Part shown: positions 33,221 to 41,511 of the stretch, in pieces | Layout: the number at the start of each line of letters is the position of its first letter | Position numbering within the stretch: position 1 is the first letter of the stretch | Origin: Pseudomonas sp. N040 | GTDB taxonomy: Bacteria > Pseudomonadota > Gammaproteobacteria > Pseudomonadales > Pseudomonadaceae | Assembly (NCBI RefSeq): GCF_015637705.1 | Contig: NZ_JADOBE010000005.1 | Coordinates: 248,001-312,000 of the forward strand | Direction of reading: 5' to 3' | DNA: 64,000 bases | Translations under genes and position numbers: made by a program | Notes under the pieces: generated by a model | Seen by the model: the letters and a program-made list of their open reading frames with translations, nothing else | Told to the model about the DNA's origin: nothing | The model's database searches: none

Positions 33221-34123
33221 TTGTTTGACTACAAATTGCTCAGCGCCCTGGCTGCCGTTGTCGAGCAGGCCGGCTTCGAGCGGGCGGCGCAGGCACTGGG
33301 GTTGTCGCAGTCGGCCGTGTCGCAGCGCATCAAGCTGCTCGAGGCGCGCCTGGGACAGCCGGTGCTGCTGCGCGGCACGCCGCCGCAACCCACCGAAGCC
33401 GGCCGGCATCTGCTCAACCATGTGCAGCAGGTGCGCCTGCTCGAACGCAACCTGCAGGGGCAGGTGCCGGGAGTGGCAGAGGAGGGCATGCCCGAGCGGC
33501 TGCGCATCGCCCTGAATGCGGACAGCCTGGCGACCTGGTGGGCGCCGGCGGTCAGCCAGTTCTGCGCCAGCCAGCGGGTGTTGCTGGAGCTGGTGATGGA
33601 GGATCAGGCGGTGGGCCTCAAGCGCATGCGCGCCGGCGATGTGGCTGGCTGCGTGTGCGACAGCGGGGTGCCGGTCAGCGGCGCCCGCTGCGAGCCGCTG
33701 GGGGCGATGCGCTACCTGGCGCTGGCCAGCCCGCGGTTTATCGCCAGCCACTTTCCGGACGGCCTGCAGCCCGCGCGCCTGCCGCAGGTCCCGGCCATCG
33801 TGTTCGGTGCCGATGACCGCCTGCAGCACCGCTACCTGGCCGCGCTGGGCCTGGCCGGCGGCTTCATCCACCATCTGTGCCCGTCCTCCGAAGGCTTTGT
33901 GCAGCTGGCCAGCGCCGGGTTGGGCTGGGGGCTGATGCCGGCGCTGCAGGTGCGCGAGCAGCTGGCGCGCGGCGAACTGCTGGAGCTGCTGCCGGGACGG
34001 CATGTCGATGTGCCGCTGTACTGGCATCACTGGCGCCAGGGTGGCGCATTGCTCGACACGCTCACCCGGCATTTGCGCCAGGCCACCGCCGACCGCCTGA
34101 TTCCGCTAGCGGCTGCCGATTAG
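33221..34123 (+). CDS. argP: LysR-family regulator ArgP
   Basis: A 300-residue LysR-type regulator. The N-terminal helix-turn-helix (FDYKLLSALAAVVEQAGFERAAQALGLSQSAVSQRIKLLEARLG) matches ArgP, which senses lysine/arginine and activates argO. Homology begins right at the first residue, and no ATG is available, so the TTG at 33221 is taken as start with AAGGA eight bases upstream. Divergent from argO. The effector domain follows at about residue 90. Confidence 0.9.
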   Translation: MFDYKLLSALAAVVEQAGFERAAQALGLSQSAVSQRIKLLEARLGQPVLLRGTPPQPTEAGRHLLNHVQQVRLLERNLQGQVPGVAEEGMPERLRIALNADSLATWWAPAVSQFCASQRVLLELVMEDQAVGLKRMRAGDVAGCVCDSGVPVSGARCEPLGAMRYLALASPRFIASHFPDGLQPARLPQVPAIVFGADDRLQHRYLAALGLAGGFIHHLCPSSEGFVQLASAGLGWGLMPALQVREQLARGELLELLPGRHVDVPLYWHHWRQGGALLDTLTRHLRQATADRLIPLAAAD

Positions 34124-34180
34124 CCGCCATCTCTGCTAACTTCCCCCGTTCTGACCAACCATTCGGAATAAGGCGTTGCC

Positions 34181-35113
34181 ATGAAAAAACTGCTGATCGG
34201 GCTGGTGCTACTCCTCGCGGCTGCGGCCGGAACTCTCTACCTGTCACCCTCCGCGCTGCTGGCTACGGTGCAGTTTGCCGAACGGCAGCAAGCCGGGCTG
34301 AGCGCCCGCCAGGTGCAGGTGGGCGAGTTCGACATCCATTACTACGAAGGCGGCCCGCAGGACGCCGAAACCGTGCTGCTGGTGCATGGCTTTGGCGCCG
34401 ACAAGGACAACTGGCTGCGTTTCTCCGGCCTGCTGACCGACCAGTACCACGTGATTGCCCTGGACCTGCCGGGCTTTGGCGAGAGCAGCAAGCTGCCCGC
34501 CGCCAGCTACGACGTAAGCGCACAGACAGAGCGCCTGGCGGCCTTCATCCAGCAGTTGGGGCTGCGCCAGCCGAACCTGGTGGGCAACTCCATGGGCGGC
34601 CATATCGTTGCCCTGTATGCGGCGCGCTATCCGGACCAGCTGCGCAGCCTGGCGCTGTTCGCCAATGCCGGCATCACCTCGCCCAAGCCCAGTGAGCTGA
34701 TGCAGATCCTGCAGCGCGGCGAGCCCAACCCGCTGGTGGTGACCAGTGCGGAAGACTTCGACCGGCTGATGCGCTTTGTCTTCGTCGAGCAGCCGGAGAT
34801 TCCTGCCTCGCTCAAGCAGCACTTCGCCGAGCGCGCCATCGCCAATCATGCGTTCAACGAGAAGATCTTCCAGCAGCTGATGGACAACTACGTCGCGCTG
34901 GAGCCCGAGCTGGCGAAGATCCAGGTGCCGACCCTGCTGCTCTGGGGGGAGCAGGACCGCCTGCTGGATGTCTCCAGCATCGAGGTGATGCAGCCCCTGC
35001 TCAAGCAGCCCAGCGTGGTGGTCCTGAAGGATTGCGGGCATGCGCCGATGATCGAGCGGGCCGAAGAAACCGCGACCGACTACAAGGCGTTTCTCGCCGG
35101 CATCCAGGACTGA
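34181..35113 (+). CDS. Membrane-anchored or secreted alpha/beta hydrolase (lipase-like)
   Basis: A 310-residue alpha/beta hydrolase. MKKLLIGLVLLLAAAAGTLYL is a signal peptide or N-terminal anchor. The oxyanion block is LLVHGFGADKDNW, the nucleophile serine is in GNSMGG near residue 135, the acid in WGEQDRLLDV and the histidine in CGHAPMIE. It resembles Moraxella Lip3-type esterases/lipases. Substrate is uncertain. Follows argP by 57 bp and ends at a repeat. Confidence 0.85.
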   Translation: MKKLLIGLVLLLAAAAGTLYLSPSALLATVQFAERQQAGLSARQVQVGEFDIHYYEGGPQDAETVLLVHGFGADKDNWLRFSGLLTDQYHVIALDLPGFGESSKLPAASYDVSAQTERLAAFIQQLGLRQPNLVGNSMGGHIVALYAARYPDQLRSLALFANAGITSPKPSELMQILQRGEPNPLVVTSAEDFDRLMRFVFVEQPEIPASLKQHFAERAIANHAFNEKIFQQLMDNYVALEPELAKIQVPTLLLWGEQDRLLDVSSIEVMQPLLKQPSVVVLKDCGHAPMIERAEETATDYKAFLAGIQD

Positions 35114-35145
35114 ATGGGGTTGAAGAACCGCTTGCCGTAGGCTGG

Positions 35146-35211
35146 GCGTAGGGTGGGCTTCAGCCCACCGAAACAGGCCGCGTAAATGGTGGGCTGAAGC
35201 CCACCCTACGC
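35146..35211. repeat. REP-like palindromic doublet, copy 4
   Basis: Units gcgtagggtgggcttcagcccacc and ggtgggctgaagcccaccctacgc in inverted order; nearly the same as copy 3. Lies 32 bases after the hydrolase stop and may act as its transcription end. Confidence 0.75.
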
Positions 35212-35330
35212 CCACCCTGCACAGCACCAAGCACGTTCAACCACTTGCCAAGACAGCGCCTTGAGTCAGTGCCATGCGGGGCCTGATCCTTGCTGTGCGC
35301 CCCTTTGGCGCCGGGCCGGAAAACGGGTGC

Positions 35331-36395
35331 TCAGCTCAGCACGATTTGGCTGCTGCCGGGCAATTGCTCGATGCAGCGCGGCCCGAGCAGGCGCGACGGG
35401 GTGAAGTAGCCTCCCGCGCCCTGGTAGTCGAGCAAGTGGCGCACGCCCAGCAGCACGCCATGCACCGTCACGTCATAGCCGTTGGCGGTTTCCAGCCGGG
35501 CGCGGACCACCTGGCCGGCCGGGTTGCGTGCTTCGCCCCAGAGCCAGGTACGGCATTGCCGGCGCGTCTCTTCGTCCGGACCCTTGATGCGCCGCTCGAC
35601 CTGTTGCTTCAGCCAGTCCTGCACCCTGGCGGAGCGGAGCAGCGGGCGCAGCGGATTGAGCAGCCAGCGCATCAGCAGCGCCACAGGCTTGGGCGTGGCG
35701 AAATACACCGCGATGTTCGGGATGCCGGTTGAGACATAGGCCGTCGCCACATCGCCCCAGGGAATGCAGGCGGCGTGCCTGACTCCGCGGCCAAAGTCGA
35801 TATCGCGGCAGTCGCTGGCCAGGGCGGTGCTGCGCAGCAGGCCGTTTTCCCTGACCAGGCCGCCATTGCCCAGGCCCTCGATGGTGGTCTTGGCGGTGCC
35901 CGGGGACATGCCGGCCTGCATGTCGAAACCCAGCGCCAGGTGCGTGGCATCCGCGAGTGCCAGCTTCAGGGTGGCGGCCAGGCAGTCGGTGGGCATCACA
36001 TCGAAGCCGGCGCCGGGGCAGAGCACCACGCCGGCCTGGCGGGCCTCGGCATCGCGGGCTTCGGCGGCGAGGAACACCGACACCTCGCCGGTGATGTCGA
36101 GGTAATGGCAGGCGCTGGCCAGACAGGCATCGATCATGGCCTGGCTGGTGGCGTTGAACGGCCCGGCGCAGTGCGCCACCACCCGCACATCCTGCAAAGC
36201 CTGCACGCTGGCCTCGCGGTCCTGCAGGTCGAACACCCGGCACTCCAGTTGCAGTTCAGCAGCCAGGGCCTGCAGTTCGGCGGGGTTGCGCCCGGCGAGG
36301 ATCGGCCGCAGACCCTGGTTTCGGGCCTCGCTGGCCAGCAGGCGGCCGGTGTAGCCGTTGGCGCCGTAGATCATCCAGGCAGTTTTGTCGGTCAT
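35331..36395 (-). CDS. Saccharopine dehydrogenase-like NAD(P)-binding protein
   Basis: A 354-residue protein with a Rossmann start WMIYGANGYTGRLLASEA and the pattern VVAHCAGPFNATSQAMIDACL...YLDITGEV, typical of the saccharopine dehydrogenase/trans-acting enoyl-reductase-like group. The reaction is unknown; this group includes reductases and poorly defined enzymes. AGGAGCAGCAAC precedes the ATG at 36395; the open frame further upstream has no homology. No clear operon. Confidence 0.8.
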   Translation of the reverse strand: MTDKTAWMIYGANGYTGRLLASEARNQGLRPILAGRNPAELQALAAELQLECRVFDLQDREASVQALQDVRVVAHCAGPFNATSQAMIDACLASACHYLDITGEVSVFLAAEARDAEARQAGVVLCPGAGFDVMPTDCLAATLKLALADATHLALGFDMQAGMSPGTAKTTIEGLGNGGLVRENGLLRSTALASDCRDIDFGRGVRHAACIPWGDVATAYVSTGIPNIAVYFATPKPVALLMRWLLNPLRPLLRSARVQDWLKQQVERRIKGPDEETRRQCRTWLWGEARNPAGQVVRARLETANGYDVTVHGVLLGVRHLLDYQGAGGYFTPSRLLGPRCIEQLPGSSQIVLS

Positions 36396-36595
36396 GTTGC
36401 TGCTCCTGCGGCCAGGCCGCTGTTGATTCAGCCCGGCAGCATAGCGTCTGCGCCGCTGCCAGGCGACCGTCCGGCGTTGCGTTTGCAGGTTGCTGCCCTT
36501 CGTCATCCCGGGCCGTCCGCCAGCGCCTGCACAGGCGGCGAAGCCGGTATACTGCGCGCCTGTCTGTTTGGCGGCCCCGGCCGAAGGTTTGCTCC

Positions 36596-37411
36596 ATGCG
36601 TAACGATGCACTCGATGAGCTGGAAGTCGTGCCCAGCCTGGCCAACGATGCGCGCGACCGCGTCGACTATGCCCATGCGGCGAAACCCGAAGCCCCGGCG
36701 CATGCCGCAGCCCCCGCCGGCAGCCGGCCGGCGGCCGCGCGTACCGCGCCATTGTGGGCGCTGCTCGGGGCCGTGCTGATTGCCTTTGCCGGGCTGGCCT
36801 GGTGGAGCTTCCAGCAGATTGCCCAGCTCAACCTGCAGCTGGTGGCAACCCAGGAAAGCTTCGCGCAGATCAGCGAGGAGGCCGCCGGGCGGATCAAGGC
36901 GATCACCGGCAAGGTGGTGGCGACCGAATCCAGCGTGACCAGCGAAAGTGAGTCGCTCAAGCTGCGTGTCAAGCAACTGGAGGGCAAGCTGGCCGAACTC
37001 GGCAAGCAGCAGCAGAACCTGCTCACCCAGCAGTCGACGCAACTGAAGCGCGGCGATGTCCTGGCGGCGGAGGTGAAAACCCAGCAGGCCGATCTCCAGC
37101 AGGCGGATGCGCGGCTGCAGACACTGGCCGCCGCCCAGCAGAAGCTGCAGTCAGCGCAGGCGGCGCTGGCCGCCATGGATGCCCAGCTCAAGGCCCAGGC
37201 CGGCGAGATCGCCGCGCTCAGGCAGCAGGGCAAGAGTGTTGCGCGTATCGAGCAGGATCTGCTGATCTTGCGCAGCGAGCTGGACAACCAGGCGGCCAAG
37301 GGCAACAGCACCGCCGAGTTCGACGCCTTCCGCGCGCAGATCACGCGCAACCTGAATACCCTGCAGGCGCAGATCCAGACCCTGCAACAGCAGAACGCCC
37401 CGCGTCCCTGA
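36596..37411 (+). CDS. Single-pass membrane protein with a long coiled coil, function unknown
   Basis: A 271-residue protein: charged, alanine/proline-rich N-terminal cytoplasmic part (1-51), one membrane helix at about 52-71 (APLWALLGAVLIAFAGLAWW), then a largely alpha-helical coiled coil to the C-terminus, rich in Gln, Ala, Leu and Lys. It looks like a scaffolding or envelope-spanning protein, but I do not recognise a family with confidence. A TATACT -10-like element lies at 36548. Followed by a long inverted repeat. Confidence 0.75.
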   Translation: MRNDALDELEVVPSLANDARDRVDYAHAAKPEAPAHAAAPAGSRPAAARTAPLWALLGAVLIAFAGLAWWSFQQIAQLNLQLVATQESFAQISEEAAGRIKAITGKVVATESSVTSESESLKLRVKQLEGKLAELGKQQQNLLTQQSTQLKRGDVLAAEVKTQQADLQQADARLQTLAAAQQKLQSAQAALAAMDAQLKAQAGEIAALRQQGKSVARIEQDLLILRSELDNQAAKGNSTAEFDAFRAQITRNLNTLQAQIQTLQQQNAPRP

Positions 37412-37444
37412 GCCATACCGGCCACTGTTGCCGAACTGGATGGC

Positions 37445-37500
37445 GGAGCCCGCTTGCTGGCAATTCGGTGCTCGAAGAGCATCGCCAGCAAGCGGGCTCC
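37445..37500. repeat. Long inverted repeat (ggagcccgcttgctggc)
   Basis: Arms ggagcccgcttgctggc (37445-37461) and gccagcaagcgggctcc (37484-37500) are perfect 17-bp inverted copies around 22 bases. It is a REP-type element of the kind common in Pseudomonas, and lies between convergent genes, where it may terminate both. Confidence 0.7.
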
Positions 37501-37518
37501 CACACAGAGTCGATCTAT

Positions 37519-38727
37519 TTACGCGGCGGCGTTGCTGGCGGCTGGTGCCGGCGCCTCGCTCAGGCCGTACTGGCGCAGCAGCCGGTTGCGCTTGGCCGCC
37601 TCGAAGTGAATACGGCTGACATCGCCGTTGCAGGCGGCGATCACCCGCGGGTTCATCACGCGGAACCACAGCGGTGGAATATAGGCCAGCAGGAACATGC
37701 CGAAGTAGCCGTTGGGCAGCGTCGGCAGGTTGGGGAAATCGCGCAGCGACTGGTAGCGCCGGGTCGGATGGGCGTGGTGATCGGAGTGCCGCTGCAGGTG
37801 CAGGGTCGCCCAGTTGGAAAACAGGTGATTGCTGTTCCATGAATGGTGCGGCTGGCACTGTTCATAGCGGCCGTTGGCCAGCTTCTGCCGCAGCAATCCG
37901 TAATGCTCGACGTAGTTGGCCGAGGTCAGCTGGAAGGCCCCCCAGAACGCGGTGATCAGCAGGAACGGCAGCAACTGCAGGCCGAAGCTGGCGAGCAGCG
38001 CGCTGTACAGCAGCAGACTGATCAGCGCCGGTTGCAGTATCTCGTTTTGCAGACTCCAGACCGGCTTGCCGGCACGTTCCAGGCGCTCGCTTTCCAGGTC
38101 CCAGGCGCGGAAGAAGCCGCCGGGCATTTCGCGGAAGAGGAAACGCCAGATGCTTTCGCCCATGCGCGAGGATGCCGGATCGATCGGGGTCGCCACGTCG
38201 CGGTGATGGCCGCGGTTGTGCTCGATGAAGAAGTGCCCATAGCAGCCCAGCGCCAGGGTGATCTTCGCCAGCCAGCGTTCCAGCGCGGATTTCTTGTGGC
38301 CCAGTTCGTGTCCCAGATTCAGCCCGTAGCCGAGGGTGCCGCCGGCGCTCAAGACCACGGCCAATACACCGTACCAGGGCAGTGTCTGGGTGCCGACAAA
38401 GGCGGCGCTGACGATGAAGTTCAGCCACAGCAGGGGCACCAGCGCGTAGGTAATCAGACGGTAGTAGCGATCCGCTTCGAGTGCCGGCACCGCTTCTTCG
38501 GGAGGGTTGCTCAGGTCTTCGCCAAGCAGGTAGTCGAGCAGTGGCACCGCCAGATAGAAGAAGCCCGGCGCCAGCCACAACCAGAGCACTGCCGGTTCGA
38601 CCAGCACGTACAGCGCCGGACCGGCCAGTGCCAGTGCCGGTGACAGCAGGGAAAACAGCCAGAGGTAGCGCTTGCGGTCACGGTAGGCAACGCCGCCGGT
38701 GGTGTGGCTTGCGGTCAATGTGCTCAT
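37519..38727 (-). CDS. alkB: Alkane 1-monooxygenase
   Basis: A 402-residue integral-membrane non-haem diiron hydroxylase with several membrane spans. The histidine boxes are HELGHKKS (near 138-145), EHNRGHHRDVATP (near 167), NYVEHYGLLR (near 271) and LQRHSDHHAHPTRRYQ (near 308), which together with the last define AlkB. It oxidises the terminal carbon of medium-length n-alkanes using rubredoxin electrons; no rubredoxin gene is in the window. Divergent from an AraC-type regulator. Confidence 0.95.
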   Translation of the reverse strand: MSTLTASHTTGGVAYRDRKRYLWLFSLLSPALALAGPALYVLVEPAVLWLWLAPGFFYLAVPLLDYLLGEDLSNPPEEAVPALEADRYYRLITYALVPLLWLNFIVSAAFVGTQTLPWYGVLAVVLSAGGTLGYGLNLGHELGHKKSALERWLAKITLALGCYGHFFIEHNRGHHRDVATPIDPASSRMGESIWRFLFREMPGGFFRAWDLESERLERAGKPVWSLQNEILQPALISLLLYSALLASFGLQLLPFLLITAFWGAFQLTSANYVEHYGLLRQKLANGRYEQCQPHHSWNSNHLFSNWATLHLQRHSDHHAHPTRRYQSLRDFPNLPTLPNGYFGMFLLAYIPPLWFRVMNPRVIAACNGDVSRIHFEAAKRNRLLRQYGLSEAPAPAASNAAA

Positions 38728-38810
38728 GGGGCATCTCCTGATGCTCTGCTTGTCTGCAGAGTAGACCCCTGCCGCGCACGGAAGATCACCGTTGTGCCGG
38801 GCAATTTATC

Positions 38811-38823
38811 GTCATATTGTGAC
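38811..38823. promoter_or_regulatory. Weak palindrome in the alkB/AraC intergenic region
   Basis: GTCA-tattg-TGAC at 38811-38823 lies between divergent genes alkB and the AraC regulator, 122 bp apart in all. The arms are only four bases, so it is only a candidate operator. Confidence 0.25.
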
Positions 38824-38849
38824 AGCCTGCTGTTCCTCCCGGAGTCACC

Positions 38850-39902
38850 ATGCCGCGCGCTGCCGATTACCTGCAACCGACCCTGCATCCGGTCTACGCC
38901 CGCTTGCTGTGCATGGACCTGCGCAAGCGCGGCTTTAGCCAGGAGCAGATCCTGGCCGGCAGCCAGCTGGACTGGCAGACCCTGCACAGCGAGAACCGCC
39001 TGCTCAGCCTGGAGCAGATGGGCCGCCTGGTGCTGCAGGCGGAAACCCTCAGCGGCTGCCCATGGCTGGGGCTGGAGGTCGGTGCCATGACCCAGGTCGC
39101 GGCACATGGCCAGCTGGGCTATGCGGCGGTGGCCAGCCCGGACCTGCGCAGCCTGATCGGGGTCATCCAGCGCTTCAGCCCGCTGCGCCTGAGCGGCCTG
39201 CATCTGCAGGGTGGCGAGCGCGGCGAGCGCTTCGAATTGCTGGCGCTGGAACGCTTCGAAATGCAGCGCATCCGCGAATTCATCTACGGCAACCTGGCGA
39301 CGATTTCCCTGCGCCTGCTGGAGACCGCCAGCGGCACCCTTGACCTGCAGCAGCTGCGCTTTGCCTTCCCCTTCGCCAGGCCGCAGTGGGCGGCGGAGTA
39401 CCAGCGGTTGCTGGGGCCGAATGTCGAGTTTGATGCGCCGGTGTACCGCTTCAGCCTGCCGCTGGAGTGGCTCGACTGGCCCTGCCTGACCGCCGATGCC
39501 GAGCTGGCCCGCCTGGCGCTGCGCGATTGCGAATACCAGCTGCAGCACCTCGACCAGGCCAATGGCTGGAGCGGCCGGGTGCGCCAGCGCCTGCTGTCTG
39601 CGGAGGGGCGTTACCCGACACTCGACGAACTGGCCGAAGAGTTTCACCTGTCGACGCGCACCCTGATCCGCCGGCTGCGCGAGGAGGGCAGCCAGTATCA
39701 GGAGTTGCTCGACCAGGTCCGTCAGGAGCTGGCCTGCTGGCTGCTGGTGCATACCGAGCTGAGCGTGGAGGCGGTGGCCGAGCGGCTCGGCTACAGCGAC
39801 ACCAGCAACTTCAGCCGGACCTTCCGCCGCTGGCTGGGCATGCCGCCGAACCTGTTCCGCGCCAGCCGCAAGGCGCCGGCGCTGGCGTCGGGGCGGGCAT
39901 GA
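38850..39902 (+). CDS. AraC-family transcriptional regulator, divergent from alkB
   Basis: A 350-residue regulator with an N-terminal Arabinose_bd-like domain and a C-terminal AraC DNA-binding domain (YPTLDELAEEFHLSTRTLIRRLREEG, then VEAVAERLGYSDTSNFSRTFRRWLGMPP). GGAG precedes the ATG. Position next to alkB suggests it activates alkane hydroxylase expression in response to alkane or a fatty acid (inference). Its stop overlaps the next ATG by four bases. Confidence 0.88.
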   Translation: MPRAADYLQPTLHPVYARLLCMDLRKRGFSQEQILAGSQLDWQTLHSENRLLSLEQMGRLVLQAETLSGCPWLGLEVGAMTQVAAHGQLGYAAVASPDLRSLIGVIQRFSPLRLSGLHLQGGERGERFELLALERFEMQRIREFIYGNLATISLRLLETASGTLDLQQLRFAFPFARPQWAAEYQRLLGPNVEFDAPVYRFSLPLEWLDWPCLTADAELARLALRDCEYQLQHLDQANGWSGRVRQRLLSAEGRYPTLDELAEEFHLSTRTLIRRLREEGSQYQELLDQVRQELACWLLVHTELSVEAVAERLGYSDTSNFSRTFRRWLGMPPNLFRASRKAPALASGRA

Positions 39903-40480
39903 ATTATCTGGCCCATCTGCACCTGGGCGGCGCGCAGCCGGCGCAGCTGCTCGGCAGCCTGTACGGCGACTTCGTCAAGGGCTGGTTGAGCGGCCAGTGG
40001 CCGGCGGACATCGAGGCGGCCATCCGCCTGCACCGGCAGATCGATGCCTACACCGACAGCCACCCGCTGCTGGCGGCTTCCCGCGCGCGCTTTCCGCAGG
40101 CGCGGCGGCGCTATGCCGGGATCCTGCTCGACCTGTTCTTCGATCACTGCCTGGCGTGCCACTGGCAGGACTATGCCGACGAACCGCTGGCACACTTCAG
40201 CCGCCGGGTGTATCGGGTCCTGCTCGACGAGCCACAACTGCCCGGGCACCTGGCCCTGATTGCGCCGCGCATGGCCGCTCAGGACTGGCTCGGCAGCTAT
40301 CGCGAGTTTGCCACCCTGGAACAGGTGCTGGCCGGCATGCAGCGCCGGCTGTCGCGCCCGGCCGGCCTGGATGGCGCACTGGTTGAGTTGGAGCAGTTGT
40401 ACGAGCCGCTGCTGGCGGATTTCCGCGAGTTCTATCCGCAACTGCAGGAGTTTGCCGCGAGGCAGCGCCAACCGGCATGA
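39899..40480 (+). CDS. acpH: ACP phosphodiesterase (AcpH-like)
   Basis: A 193-residue protein that starts MNYLAHLHLGG and has GSLYGDFVKG, RLHRQIDAYTDSHP and ILLDLFFDHCLACHW, the pattern of AcpH, which removes 4'-phosphopantetheine from acyl carrier protein. Its ATG overlaps the stop of the AraC gene (ATGA at 39899-39902), so translation is likely coupled. Linking ACP turnover to an alkane regulator is unexpected but may reflect chance packing. Confidence 0.85.
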   Translation: MNYLAHLHLGGAQPAQLLGSLYGDFVKGWLSGQWPADIEAAIRLHRQIDAYTDSHPLLAASRARFPQARRRYAGILLDLFFDHCLACHWQDYADEPLAHFSRRVYRVLLDEPQLPGHLALIAPRMAAQDWLGSYREFATLEQVLAGMQRRLSRPAGLDGALVELEQLYEPLLADFREFYPQLQEFAARQRQPA

Positions 40481-40564
40481 TGGGCAGACGCGTGGGACAA
40501 ACCGCCGGGTGGGTTTCAGCCCAGCCTGCGGTACTGTGCATGTATATCTTTTTGGAGAACCGCG

Positions 40565-41458
40565 ATGCCCTGGACCCGCTTGCTGGAAGACCAGCCACGT
40601 CTGTTTGTCGAGCCGCTGCAGGACTGGTTCGCCAGCCTGTTGCTGGCATGCCCGACGGCCGGGCCGTTCGAGCTGGCAGTGCTTGGCGGCTGCCGGGCGG
40701 CCACCCCGGGGCTGGCGTTTCTTGCCGGTTACCAGGGCGCGTTGCGCGTGCTCTGGCCATCGGCGCCGGCCAGCCTCGGTGCGCTCTGCGTGACCGAGAA
40801 CAAGAGCACCCGCCCGGCGGACATGCGCACGCGGCTGGATGGCCTGCGGCTGAACGGGCGCAAGGATTTCGTCACCGCCGGGGATGCTGCCGACTGGTTG
40901 CTGGTGGCTGCCCGCGAAGAGCCCGCCGGTGAAGCGCCGCGCCTGGCGCTGGCGGTGCTGCGGGCCGGGGCACCGGGTATCGAGGTGGAAAACCTGCCGG
41001 CGCTGCCGCTGATGCTCGACATCGGCCATGCCCGCCTGCACCTGCGCGACGCCCAGTGCGAACGCCTGGCCGGTGATGGCTGGGACGCTTACGTGAAGCC
41101 GTTCCGCAGCATCGAGGACCTGCATGTGCTGGCGGCGCTGACTGCCTGGCATTACGGCCTGGGCCGCGAGTGTGGCTGGCCGCAGGCCTTGCAGCTGCGT
41201 CTGCTGGCCTTGCTTGCCGGCTGTGCCGAAGTGGCCCGGCAGGACCCGTCCGCGGCCGCCACCCACCTGCTGCTGGCCGGGCTGTTTGCCCAGCAGCAGA
41301 CGCTCAAGCCCGAGCTGGAGGCCGCCTTTGCCGGTGGCCCGCCGCACTGGGCGCGGCTCTGGCAGCGCGACCAGCACCTGCTGACGGTGGCCGCGGCGGC
41401 GCGTGCCAAGCGTCTGCAGAAGGCGCTGGCAACACTCGGTATTGATGCAGGTCAGTAA
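40565..41458 (+). CDS. Short acyl-CoA dehydrogenase-like protein
   Basis: A 297-residue protein with the middle-domain pattern LGALCVTENKSTRPADMRTRL...LNGRKDFVTAGDAADWLLVAAR seen in acyl-CoA dehydrogenases, but it is some 80 residues shorter than typical members and the N-terminal helical domain and catalytic Glu region are hard to place. GGAG lies upstream of the ATG. It may be a degenerate or specialised enzyme. Following gene is a metallo-beta-lactamase-fold protein 53 bp downstream. Confidence 0.65.
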   Translation: MPWTRLLEDQPRLFVEPLQDWFASLLLACPTAGPFELAVLGGCRAATPGLAFLAGYQGALRVLWPSAPASLGALCVTENKSTRPADMRTRLDGLRLNGRKDFVTAGDAADWLLVAAREEPAGEAPRLALAVLRAGAPGIEVENLPALPLMLDIGHARLHLRDAQCERLAGDGWDAYVKPFRSIEDLHVLAALTAWHYGLGRECGWPQALQLRLLALLAGCAEVARQDPSAAATHLLLAGLFAQQQTLKPELEAAFAGGPPHWARLWQRDQHLLTVAAAARAKRLQKALATLGIDAGQ

Positions 41459-41511
41459 GCCGCCCCGCACAAACCGCTTTACTGCGCCCGGTCTTTTTCC
41501 GGGAGCTTGCC

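Noticed and set aside
33190..33221. Frameshifted ATG start for argP
   Set aside because: The ATG at 33190 is out of frame and stops before argP; family homology begins exactly at the TTG, so no frameshift is needed.
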